14,554 bases of DNA from an uncultured Caryophanales bacterium (lineage in GTDB: Bacteria; Bacillota_I; Bacilli_A; RF39; UBA660). The notes under the pieces were generated by a model. The model worked only from the letters and a program-made list of their open reading frames with translations, had not been told where the DNA came from and made no database searches. Below are positions 6,665-13,603 of this stretch, in pieces (position 1 is the stretch's first letter; every line of letters starts with the position of its first letter). The translations under genes and the position numbers were made by a program. The stretch spans positions 1-14,554 of the forward strand of contig CAMYXG010000017.1 in NCBI GenBank assembly GCA_947303225.1, given 5' to 3'.

Positions 6665-8614
6665 TTATTGAGATTTCATTTCAAAAAGAATATCTCGTAA
6701 TTCCATTGCTCTTTCGAAGTCTAAATTTTTTGCTGCTTCTCTCATTTCTTGTTCAATTAATTCCATATTCTTTACTAGTTCTTTCTTTGACATAGGTTTC
6801 TTCTTTGTTTCTTTTCCTTCATCTACATTGCTAATAACGTCTCTTACCTCTTTTATAATTGTTTTTGGGGTAATATGATGCTTTTCATTATAAGCTTCTT
6901 GTATTTTTCGACGTCTAGATGTTTCATCAATAGCTTCTTTCATGGAATCTGTTATTTTATCTCCATACATAATAACATGTCCATTTGCATTTCTTGCACA
7001 TCTACCAATTGTTTGAATTAGACTTCTATTGCTTCTTAGGAATCCTTCTTTATCGGCATCTAGAATTGCTATTAAGGATACTTCAGGAATGTCTAATCCT
7101 TCTCTTAATAAGTTTATTCCTACTAAGACATCATACTTCTTTGCCCTTACATCATGGATGATTTGCATTCTTTCAAGTGTTTTTACTTCACTATGAAGAT
7201 ATGCAACTTTTATATCTAGTTCCTTTAAATAATTTGTCAATTCTTCTGCCATACGAATAGTTAGTGTAGTGATTAAAACTCTTTCATTCTTTTCAATTCG
7301 GTTATTAATTTCTCCTACCAAATCGTCAATTTGTCCTTCTGTTTTTCTTACTTCTATTGTTGGATCTAGTAATCCCGTTGGCCTAATGATTTGTTCTACG
7401 AATTGATGATTAGTATGTTCTAATTCTAAATCTCCTGGTGTTGCAGACACATAAATGACTTGATTTATCTTTTTCTCAAATTCATCATATTTCAATGGTC
7501 TGTTATCAAGGGCACTAGGTAAGCGAAATCCATATTCCACTAAATTTAGTTTTCTTGCTCTATCTCCATTATACATTCCTCTAACTTGTGGTAAGGTTAC
7601 ATGAGATTCATCTACTACTAATAAATAATCATCAGGAAAGAAGTCCATTAATGTCGTTGGTGTTTCACCTGGAAGCCGTCCTGCCATAGGAGCCGAGTAA
7701 TTTTCGATTCCTGAGCAAAATCCTGTTTCTTCTAACATTTCTAGGTCATACTTCGTTCTTTGTTCTAGACGTTCTGCTGCTAGAAGTTTATTTTGTGACT
7801 TTAATTCTTCTAATCTATTTTTTAGTTCTATTTTAATTCTTTCTATAGCTGCTTTTAGTTTATCATCTCCTACTACGAAATGACTAGCAGGAAAAAGACT
7901 TATATTTTTCTTATTCTCTGTTACTACTCCAGTTAATACATCTATTTCTGAAATACGATCTATTTCGTCTCCAAAGAATTCTATTCGATAACCTTTATTT
8001 CTTTGACCAGCTGGAATTATTTCTAAAACATCTCCTCTTACTCGAAATGTTCCTCGTTTAAAATCGAAGTCATTTCTTTCATACAACATCTCTACTAATT
8101 TTGTTAATACTTTATTTCGATCTATTTGTTCTCCTACACTCAAAGTTAACATTTTGCTTTTGTATTCTTCAACTTCTCCAATACCATAAATACAAGAAAC
8201 ACTTGATACAACTATAACATCTCTTCTTGAAATAATAGCAGCGGTTGCTGCATGACGTAATTCATCAATTTCATCATTTATAGAAGAGTCTTTTTCAATA
8301 TATGTATCTGTTGAAGGAACATATGCTTCTGGTTGATAATAATCATAATATGATACAAAATATTCTACTCTATTGTTTGGAAATAATTCTTTTAATTCTG
8401 AATATAATTGTCCTGCAAGTGTTTTATTATGAGCTAAAACAAGGGTTGGTTTATTTGTTTCTTTGATTACATTTGCAATGGTAAATGTTTTTCCAGTTCC
8501 CGTTGCTCCTAAAAGCACCTGTTCTTTCTTTCCAGAATTAATTCCTTCTACTAATTGTTTTATTGCTTCCGGTTGATCTCCTGATGGATAATATTTAGAA
8601 ACTAATTCAAACAT
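6665..8614 (-). CDS. uvrB: Excinuclease ABC subunit B (UvrB)
   Basis: UvrB receives damaged DNA from UvrA, verifies the lesion by threading a strand behind its beta-hairpin, and recruits UvrC for incision. At 649 aa it is complete. It shows Walker A GATGTGKT (36-43), the beta-hairpin region from about 89 to 117 (YYDYYQPEAYVPSTDTYIEK), DESH helicase motif II (335-338), helicase motifs V and VI (GINLLREGLDIPEVS; QTIGRCARN), and the C-terminal UVR domain (about 610-649, EQEMREAAKNLDFERAMELRD) used to bind UvrC. The start at 8614 follows AAAAAAGGAGGATATT, a near-perfect ribosome-binding site. Here uvrB and uvrA have separate promoters, with a terminator between them, unlike a simple uvrBA operon. 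A palindrome overlaps the -35 part of its putative promoter. No uvrC is in the window. Confidence 0.98.
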   Translation of the reverse strand: MFELVSKYYPSGDQPEAIKQLVEGINSGKKEQVLLGATGTGKTFTIANVIKETNKPTLVLAHNKTLAGQLYSELKELFPNNRVEYFVSYYDYYQPEAYVPSTDTYIEKDSSINDEIDELRHAATAAIISRRDVIVVSSVSCIYGIGEVEEYKSKMLTLSVGEQIDRNKVLTKLVEMLYERNDFDFKRGTFRVRGDVLEIIPAGQRNKGYRIEFFGDEIDRISEIDVLTGVVTENKKNISLFPASHFVVGDDKLKAAIERIKIELKNRLEELKSQNKLLAAERLEQRTKYDLEMLEETGFCSGIENYSAPMAGRLPGETPTTLMDFFPDDYLLVVDESHVTLPQVRGMYNGDRARKLNLVEYGFRLPSALDNRPLKYDEFEKKINQVIYVSATPGDLELEHTNHQFVEQIIRPTGLLDPTIEVRKTEGQIDDLVGEINNRIEKNERVLITTLTIRMAEELTNYLKELDIKVAYLHSEVKTLERMQIIHDVRAKKYDVLVGINLLREGLDIPEVSLIAILDADKEGFLRSNRSLIQTIGRCARNANGHVIMYGDKITDSMKEAIDETSRRRKIQEAYNEKHHITPKTIIKEVRDVISNVDEGKETKKKPMSKKELVKNMELIEQEMREAAKNLDFERAMELRDILFEMKSQ

Positions 8615-8680
8615 AATATCCTCCTTTTTTAGTGATTTTTGAAATATATATTTTATTTTTTAAAAAATTATCTTCATTAT

Positions 8681-8709
8681 ATTTTATCATTATGGTCATA
8701 GTAAAACAA
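8681..8709 (-). promoter_or_regulatory. Putative uvrB promoter
   Basis: On the minus strand TTGTTT (8709-8704) and TAAAAT (8686-8681) are 17 nt apart, and TGA directly before TAAAAT makes an extended -10. A second candidate -10, TATAAT (8681-8676), overlaps it. The -35 falls in one arm of the palindrome at 8705-8727. The start would leave a leader of about 60 nt before the uvrB ATG at 8614. This is prediction from consensus only. Confidence 0.45.
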
Positions 8710-8736
8710 GGACTTATCATCCTTGTTCTTTTTTTT
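8705..8736 (+). terminator. Plus-strand terminator-like hairpin with no plus-strand gene before it
   Basis: AACAAGGA (8705-8712) and TCCTTGTT (8720-8727) form a perfect 8-bp stem with a 7-nt loop, then C and eight T (8729-8736). By shape it is an intrinsic terminator for rightward transcription. No rightward gene lies upstream, since uvrB there runs leftward. It may stop antisense or spurious transcripts, end a small RNA, insulate the gene at 8859, or be a protein-binding palindrome on the uvrB promoter. Confidence 0.6.
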
Positions 8737-8826
8737 ATTGTTATCGTTTAATTCTCTTTTCATCGTTTTATTTGGATGTCAAATGATTTTTATTTTTACT
8801 TTTTTTATAATAAATTTACTTTTCTA

Positions 8827-8835
8827 TGATATACT
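8827..8835 (+). promoter_or_regulatory. Extended -10 promoter for the plus-strand gene
   Basis: TGATATACT (8827-8835) is an extended -10 with one mismatch to TGnTATAAT, 24 nt before the ATG at 8859. AAGGATGT (8845-8852) between them is the ribosome-binding site. No clear -35 is seen. A second TATAAT at 8806-8811 could be an alternative -10. Between 8737 and 8805 I see no gene; a short inverted repeat, ATTTG (8770-8774)/CAAAT (8780-8784), is too weak to call an operator. Confidence 0.55.
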
Positions 8836-8858
8836 GAGAATAGTAAGGATGTGATGAA

Positions 8859-9869
8859 ATGACGAATGAATGGAGAAATGAAGGAGAATTTGTTATTGAT
8901 GATTTTGCTCCAATTTTAGATGGACGATCTAATGAAGAATTAGAACAAATATGCATTGATTTATTAGGTGATATTAAAGAAAATTATCCTAATGATATCT
9001 TTTCTAGTTATTTTCCAGGTGCTTTATCTAAAGATAGTGATGTTTTTGAATTAGCAAGAAGAATTGGAGAAGAGAGGTATCGTAGAAGTTCTGAATGGAG
9101 TCCACCTAGTTCAAAAGACAGGGACCTTGTTGCGAGAGATTTTGGATTTGCTGCGGCTTATAGTGAACCGTCCCCTTTTATTTCTGTAGTCAAGAGAGGT
9201 CTTTTAAAAGAAGTTCGTTCCATTACTTCTACTCTATTAATGAGAGAAGAAGTGGATCCTGAAGAAATTAAGAGACGTGTAAAAGTACTTCATATGTTGG
9301 CAGATAATGATGCTTTATCTATTTTTGCTCGTAAATCTATTCCGAGTGATTTCTATGGAGATTCTATAGATGATTTTGAAAAAGATTGTTTAGAATATGA
9401 TCAAAGACGAGGATATGAGCCGGGTTATACAAAACTATCTACTTTGCAAAGTACACTTCCAAATTTTCTACAGGTTGTTAGTTCTTTTTTAGAGCAAGGG
9501 ATTGACTTAGAAGAAATCAAAATGGAACATGGCATATCCTTAATGGAAGCATATCAACGTATTAAAAATCGATTTGGAGAATATATTCGAGGAAATGAAA
9601 TAGTCGATCCTAGTATGGAAAAGGGAGTAGATATTCAAGATAGTCCGGAACAAGATGATGTTTCTATTTCAGAAGAAGTAGAAGAAGAAAACAATGAGAT
9701 TAGGGAAATGGTAAATAGACCTGATGATGAGAACGCTGAGGACATTCAATCTAGAATTGAGGAAAATAATCAACAAATTCTTGAATTAATGGCAGAGAAT
9801 GCTAAGTTAACAGCTACTTTAGTAGAACTTAGTCAAAAAGAACAATCTAATCATCAAGTATTTCAATAA
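8859..9869 (+). CDS. Unknown cytoplasmic protein with acidic linker and C-terminal coiled coil
   Basis: I do not recognise this 336-aa protein. It has no signal peptide or membrane segment and looks soluble and mostly helical. Residues 1-100 are acidic and mixed, with SNEELEQICIDLLGDI (24-39) and RRIGEERYRRSSEW (67-80). Residues 110-170 contain a charged helical stretch including EEVDPEEIKRRVKVLHML (130-147). Residues 195-245 hold another helical region ending in AYQRIKNRFGEYIRG. Residues 246-290 form a very acidic, probably disordered linker, and 290-328 form a heptad-like coiled coil (IEENNQQILELMAENAKL). Such a layout suits a scaffold, adaptor or oligomeric protein; that is inference. It is the only plus-strand gene here, with its own promoter and terminators on both sides. 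The ATG at 8859 is set by AAGGA 9 nt upstream. Codon use is AT-rich like the neighbours, giving no sign of recent transfer. Confidence 0.88.
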   Translation: MTNEWRNEGEFVIDDFAPILDGRSNEELEQICIDLLGDIKENYPNDIFSSYFPGALSKDSDVFELARRIGEERYRRSSEWSPPSSKDRDLVARDFGFAAAYSEPSPFISVVKRGLLKEVRSITSTLLMREEVDPEEIKRRVKVLHMLADNDALSIFARKSIPSDFYGDSIDDFEKDCLEYDQRRGYEPGYTKLSTLQSTLPNFLQVVSSFLEQGIDLEEIKMEHGISLMEAYQRIKNRFGEYIRGNEIVDPSMEKGVDIQDSPEQDDVSISEEVEEENNEIREMVNRPDDENAEDIQSRIEENNQQILELMAENAKLTATLVELSQKEQSNHQVFQ

Positions 9870-9872
9870 AGA

Positions 9873-9903
9873 AAGAGGTTCAATTTGAACCTCTTCTTTT
9901 TTT
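9873..9903. terminator. Bidirectional terminator between converging genes
   Basis: AAGAGGTTC (9873-9881) and GAACCTCTT (9887-9895) form a perfect 9-bp stem with a 5-nt loop, followed on the plus strand by C and seven T (9897-9903). It starts 4 nt after the stop of the plus-strand gene. In the other direction the stem is followed by TTCTTTATT, a weaker U-rich tail, so it can also end the ftsEX-peptidase transcript, whose stop at 9904 abuts it. Confidence 0.85.
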
Positions 9904-11076
9904 CTAATAAGGACTTGGAACATAATTCCATGGACTAATTATATTATTACGATATTGATAATAACTTCCATTATATCCCCATCCATAGTATTGTGACATT
10001 TCTAAATGAAGATGACATCCTGTAGAGTATCCTGTTGATCCCATATAAGCTACTACGGTTCCAATATCAACATTTTGTCCTACTGATACTGGTATATTCG
10101 GTTGAACATGAGCATATTGTGAGAATACTAATCTTCCATTTACATTATGAACAACTAATACCATATATGCCCCATAATTATCTAGTGTATTTCCTACATA
10201 ATAAACTCTACCAGGTGCTACAGCGTAAATTGGAGTTCCGCAACCTCTTGTGATATCTACTCCTTTATGTCCACCTGATCCATAGCCCCAACTAATTCTT
10301 CCACCTACTACTGGAAAACGGAATCCATTTTCACCGATTACTGCTCCAGCACTCACAGATGAACTTGCTCCAGAAGAAGAACTCTTTGGTGGTACATCAC
10401 AAGTAACACCTATAACATCACTGGATTTACATCCTTTGCTTCGATAATAATCTACTCTTTGTTGATATAAGGCAATTTGCCCTTTGGTACTTGGAACTGT
10501 TCCTTCAACTCCACTGACTTCTTCTTCTATTCTTTCTTTTTCTTTTTCGAGATTTTTCTTTAATTCTTTTAATTCTTCTTGTTTTTTATTCAATTCAATT
10601 TTCTTTTTTTCATTTTCTTCAATTAATCTTTTTAATTCTTTCATAACATTATCATTGTATTCTGTTAATTGCTCTGCAACAGACATACGATATACCATGT
10701 CTGTGATACTTGTTGCTCCAAAGACATATTCTAAATAGGCATTATTTCCATTTTCTACTTGATAATATTCCATTATCTTTTTACTTTCATTATTCTTTTT
10801 TTCAATCTCTTTATTACATTCTTCTATTTCTTTTTGAAGTCTATCCACTTCTTCTTCTGCTGCCTTAATTTTATCTTCTATATCTGCTATATTTTTTTTA
10901 ACTGCTGCTATTTCTTCTTTTCCTTTGGCAATTTTTGCTTCTTTTTCTTGTAATTCTTTTGTATATTTAGCAACAGCATCTTCATATTCTTGTAATGTTA
11001 CTGCGTAAGAATTGATTGGAAGTAAGAGTATTGATAATAGAACAATACCAATTATTTTTAATTTATTATTATTCAT
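9904..11076 (-). CDS. Exported coiled-coil M23 (LytM) peptidase, probable FtsEX-controlled wall hydrolase
   Basis: M23 metallopeptidases cut peptide bonds in peptidoglycan. This 390-aa protein starts with a signal peptide (KLKIIGIVLLSILLLP, likely cut after NSYA at residue 25). Two long coiled-coil stretches follow (about 28-105 and 135-190), then a cysteine-containing Ser-rich linker (C216, C226; about 213-245), and a C-terminal LytM domain (about 250-390). Zinc and catalytic residues are present: H270 and D274 in HKGVD, H323 in YAHV, and H355 and H357 in HLHLE; it should therefore be active, unlike EnvC, whose LytM domain lacks metal ligands. Signal peptide, coiled coil and hydrolase domain follow the design of the FtsEX clients CwlO, PcsB and EnvC. 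It begins 1 nt after ftsX, with AAAGGTG as ribosome-binding site. Cysteines C279 and C354 within the enzyme domain are unusual. Control by FtsEX is inferred from architecture and operon. Confidence 0.92.
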   Translation of the reverse strand: MNNNKLKIIGIVLLSILLLPINSYAVTLQEYEDAVAKYTKELQEKEAKIAKGKEEIAAVKKNIADIEDKIKAAEEEVDRLQKEIEECNKEIEKKNNESKKIMEYYQVENGNNAYLEYVFGATSITDMVYRMSVAEQLTEYNDNVMKELKRLIEENEKKKIELNKKQEELKELKKNLEKEKERIEEEVSGVEGTVPSTKGQIALYQQRVDYYRSKGCKSSDVIGVTCDVPPKSSSSGASSSVSAGAVIGENGFRFPVVGGRISWGYGSGGHKGVDITRGCGTPIYAVAPGRVYYVGNTLDNYGAYMVLVVHNVNGRLVFSQYAHVQPNIPVSVGQNVDIGTVVAYMGSTGYSTGCHLHLEMSQYYGWGYNGSYYQYRNNIISPWNYVPSPY

Positions 11077-11077
11077 A

Positions 11078-11977
11078 TTACACCTTTAAATACTTTCTTA
11101 CAGCACTTGAACTGCCTATCATACCAACAATGATACCTATTAATAATACAATTCCAGATATTTGATAAATAAATGGTTCTGGTTTAATTAATTCAATTAA
11201 TTGAGAATATAAGTGGCCTTCAAAATGCCTGTAAAATGCTAAATAACCATATGTTGTTATTAAAATAGGAACAATAGAACCAAAGATTCCTAATATCATT
11301 CCTTCTATAATAAATGGTGTTTTAATAGTAAAATTACTTGCTCCAACTAAACGCATTATGCTAATTTCTCTACGACGAGCTGATATTGTTAGTTTAATTG
11401 TATTAATTATTAAAAATACTGTAACAAGTACTAAGGCAATGACAATTCCAAAAGTCACTTTTTCTACGGAATTAAATGCCTTCACCATTTTATCAACCAT
11501 TCCAGATCCATAACGAACTACAGAAACATGATCTACTTTTTCTATTTTTTTTGCTGTATTACTAAGTTTTTCAACATTTCGTACTTTTACTTGAAAAGTA
11601 TCTTTTAATGGACTTTCTTCATCGTCCCAGTTTTCTAATACCGTATTAAATACATCTGATTCTTCTTGCATTTGTTTTTTTACTTCTTGTTTTGATTGAA
11701 ATGTATACTTCTCAACATTTGGAATTGATTTTAATTCTTTTTCGACATCATCTATATCTTCTTGTTCAATATTATTTTCTAAGAATACAACAATTGTCAT
11801 ATCTCGTTCAATTTCTTTTGTAAAGTTTTGAACATTGTAAGATGCGATAATGGCTATTGCTACAATAATAAGTGTTATTGTTATACATGATATAGATGCC
11901 AAAGAAAGAGAAAAATTTCGAATTACGCTTTTAATTGCATCTCTGATGCTTCTTCCTAACATTCTAAATAGTTTCAT
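11078..11977 (-). CDS. ftsX: Cell division protein FtsX
   Basis: FtsX is the membrane half of the FtsEX complex, a type VII-like ABC system that transmits ATP hydrolysis to extracellular murein hydrolases. The 299-aa protein has the expected topology: cytoplasmic N-terminus (MLGRSIRDAIKSVIRN), first membrane helix at about 22-46, an extracellular domain at about 47-170 (FLENNIEQEDIDDVEKEL and the following part), then three helices near 173-195, 222-243 and 268-290. The conserved ARRREISIMRLVGAS (about 201-215) lies between helices two and three, and SSSAVRKYLKV closes the chain. Its ATG overlaps the ftsE TGA by 4 nt (ATGA), and AAAGGAA lies 9 nt upstream. The next gene is an M23 hydrolase with coiled coils, the type of protein that the FtsX extracellular loop normally binds. 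Confidence 0.96.
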   Translation of the reverse strand: MKLFRMLGRSIRDAIKSVIRNFSLSLASISCITITLIIVAIAIIASYNVQNFTKEIERDMTIVVFLENNIEQEDIDDVEKELKSIPNVEKYTFQSKQEVKKQMQEESDVFNTVLENWDDEESPLKDTFQVKVRNVEKLSNTAKKIEKVDHVSVVRYGSGMVDKMVKAFNSVEKVTFGIVIALVLVTVFLIINTIKLTISARRREISIMRLVGASNFTIKTPFIIEGMILGIFGSIVPILITTYGYLAFYRHFEGHLYSQLIELIKPEPFIYQISGIVLLIGIIVGMIGSSSAVRKYLKV

Positions 11978-12663
11978 TCTACATACGTTCCTTTCTGTTT
12001 AAATTTCACTAAATGTCCATCTTTTAACGTAATAACTTGTTTCTTCATCTTATTAACAATTTCTTTATCATGAGTAGCCATTATAATTGTTGTTCCTCTC
12101 ATTTTGTTAATATCTTCTAGTACTTTCATAATCTCCAGACTTTTTTCCGGATCAAGATTTCCAGTTGGTTCATCACACAATAATAACTTTGGATCATTCA
12201 CAATTGCTCGGGCAATTGCTACTCTTTGTTGCTCTCCTCCTGATAATTGATCTGGATAATTATGAACTTTGTTTTTTAATCCCACATCTTCTAATGCTTT
12301 CAATACTTTTGTACGTATTACATCTTTTTTTTCACCAATACATTCTAATGCAAATGCTACGTTTTCATATACTGTTTGTTTTGGTAATAATCTATAATCT
12401 TGAAAGACGATTCCTAGTTTACGTCTTAATTTATATACTTTTTTATTTTTTAATTTAGCAACATCTAATCCTCCTACAATTACTTGTCCTTTTGTTGGTT
12501 TTTCTTCTCGATAAAGCATTTTAATTAAGGTACTTTTACCACTTCCAGAGCCTCCAATTACAAAGACAAAGGAGCCTTTTTCTATTGCTAGATTTAAATC
12601 ATATATTGCAGTTACACCATTTTTGTATTTCTTTTCTACATTTTTCATTCTGATTAAATCCAT
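11974..12663 (-). CDS. ftsE: Cell division ATP-binding protein FtsE
   Basis: FtsE is the cytoplasmic ATPase of FtsEX. The 229-aa protein shows Walker A GGSGSGKST (37-45), a Q-loop GIVFQDYRLLP (84-94), the ABC signature LSGGEQQRVAIARAI (140-154), Walker B LLLCDEPTGNLDPE (160-173) and the switch histidine in MATHD (H198). The FQDYRLLP.TVYENVAFALE sequence is typical of FtsE over other ABC ATPases. I use the ATG at 12663, since AAGGTGGTGA lies about 8 nt upstream; Met6 lacks such a site. It opens the ftsE-ftsX-peptidase operon behind its own extended -10 promoter. In many Firmicutes prfB lies directly before ftsE; here two YitT genes and a terminator come between them. Confidence 0.97.
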   Translation of the reverse strand: MDLIRMKNVEKKYKNGVTAIYDLNLAIEKGSFVFVIGGSGSGKSTLIKMLYREEKPTKGQVIVGGLDVAKLKNKKVYKLRRKLGIVFQDYRLLPKQTVYENVAFALECIGEKKDVIRTKVLKALEDVGLKNKVHNYPDQLSGGEQQRVAIARAIVNDPKLLLCDEPTGNLDPEKSLEIMKVLEDINKMRGTTIIMATHDKEIVNKMKKQVITLKDGHLVKFKQKGTYVE

Positions 12664-12689
12664 CTATATAATCACCACCTTAGTAATTC

Positions 12690-12698
12690 ATTATATCA
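12690..12698 (-). promoter_or_regulatory. Extended -10 promoter for ftsEX operon
   Basis: The minus strand reads TGATATAAT, identical to the element before uvrA, about 14 nt before the ftsE ribosome-binding site (AAGGTGGTGA). The region 17 nt upstream is T-rich with no convincing -35. It lies just after the YitT terminator, so ftsE-ftsX-peptidase is probably an independent operon. Confidence 0.6.
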
Positions 12699-12711
12699 TA
12701 TTTTTTATTAT

Positions 12712-12750
12712 AAAAAAAGAAAGCTCTAGTGAATTCTACTAGAAATCTTT
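12712..12750 (-). terminator. Intrinsic terminator after the YitT pair
   Basis: On the minus strand AAAG (12750-12747) and TCTAGT (12743-12738) pair with ACTAGA (12730-12725) and CTTT (12723-12720), with a small internal loop and a 7-nt loop. The stem is followed by C and seven T (12718-12712). It begins 9 nt past the stop of the second YitT gene. Confidence 0.7.
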
Positions 12751-12759
12751 TCTTTTACG

Positions 12760-13602
12760 TTATTTGGCACCCTCTACTTGATAAGAATCTGTTACCAAAA
12801 AGAATGCGTCTTTATCTATTTCTTTTATTCCTGTTGTTACACGATAATATTCTCTTGATGGTATTACTGTTAACATAACATTTCTTTTTGTTTTTAAAAA
12901 CCCACCTTTTACTTCAAATGTAGTAATAGTATGATTTAGGCTTTTTATAATATATTCTTTAATCTCTTCTTCTTTATCCGTGATAATATAAAATGCTTTA
13001 TTATTAGATATTCCTAATAATACTTTATCTAATACAATGCTATTAATATATAAGAATATAATTGCATATAGTGCATTCGTTGCTCCAAAAAAGATAGATC
13101 CAATTACTACTATTATGACATTTATTACCATACTTGACTTTACTACTGGTATTTTATTTTTTTCAAATAATATTTGCGAAATAACAGGAAAACCACCATT
13201 ATTATAACCACTTTTATACATCATTCCATTTGCTACTCCACTAAGTGCACCAGCAAATATTACCATTAATAGTGGATCACTAGGATCAATTTCTATAATA
13301 CTTCCAATATTCGTAAATGCTTTTACTAGAATTGGATAGCAAATACATGCTGCTAAGGAACCTATTGTTTTGTTTACTCCCAAATACATCAGGCTTATAA
13401 CAGCACAAGCAATCGATAGTAATAAAATCATCATTGCAGGATCAAATCCATATAAATACTTTGTAATTGTTGCTACACCATTCGTTCCACCGGCAACTAA
13501 ATTAAGTGGTAATAGAAACAGATTATATAAAATAGCATTTAATATCAATGAAACAACTAATAATAGAATTCTTTTACCTTTTTTTATCCATTCTTCTTTC
13601 AT
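12760..13602 (-). CDS. YitT family membrane protein, second (divergent) copy
   Basis: YitT proteins have an N-terminal block of five or six membrane helices and a C-terminal soluble DUF2179 domain with a PII/ACT-like fold; their function is mostly unknown. This 280-aa copy has helices across about residues 10-195 and the DUF2179 region at about 200-280 (LGISNNKAFYIITDKEEEI onward). It is clearly a paralogue of its upstream neighbour, but differs at conserved spots: GGTD of the family is GGFP (136-139) and the glycine motif near 221-227 reads SLNHTIT in place of LGHGIT. I take ATG 13602 as start because GGAGGA precedes it by 8 nt, with the stop of the previous gene in between. An ATG at 13626 in the same frame would add eight residues but lies inside the previous gene and has no ribosome-binding site. 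Very likely cotranscribed with the first copy. Confidence 0.88.
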   Translation of the reverse strand: MKEEWIKKGKRILLLVVSLILNAILYNLFLLPLNLVAGGTNGVATITKYLYGFDPAMMILLLSIACAVISLMYLGVNKTIGSLAACICYPILVKAFTNIGSIIEIDPSDPLLMVIFAGALSGVANGMMYKSGYNNGGFPVISQILFEKNKIPVVKSSMVINVIIVVIGSIFFGATNALYAIIFLYINSIVLDKVLLGISNNKAFYIITDKEEEIKEYIIKSLNHTITTFEVKGGFLKTKRNVMLTVIPSREYYRVTTGIKEIDKDAFFLVTDSYQVEGAK

Positions 13603-13603
13603 A

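Noticed and set aside
8770..8784. ATTTG-N5-CAAAT inverted repeat as an operator for the plus-strand gene
   Set aside because: Five A/T-rich pairs are expected by chance in this composition.
8615..8858. Riboswitch, small RNA gene or LexA box in the uvrB/plus-gene gap
   Set aside because: Apart from the hairpin and promoters I see no recognisable aptamer core and no GAACN4GTTC site.
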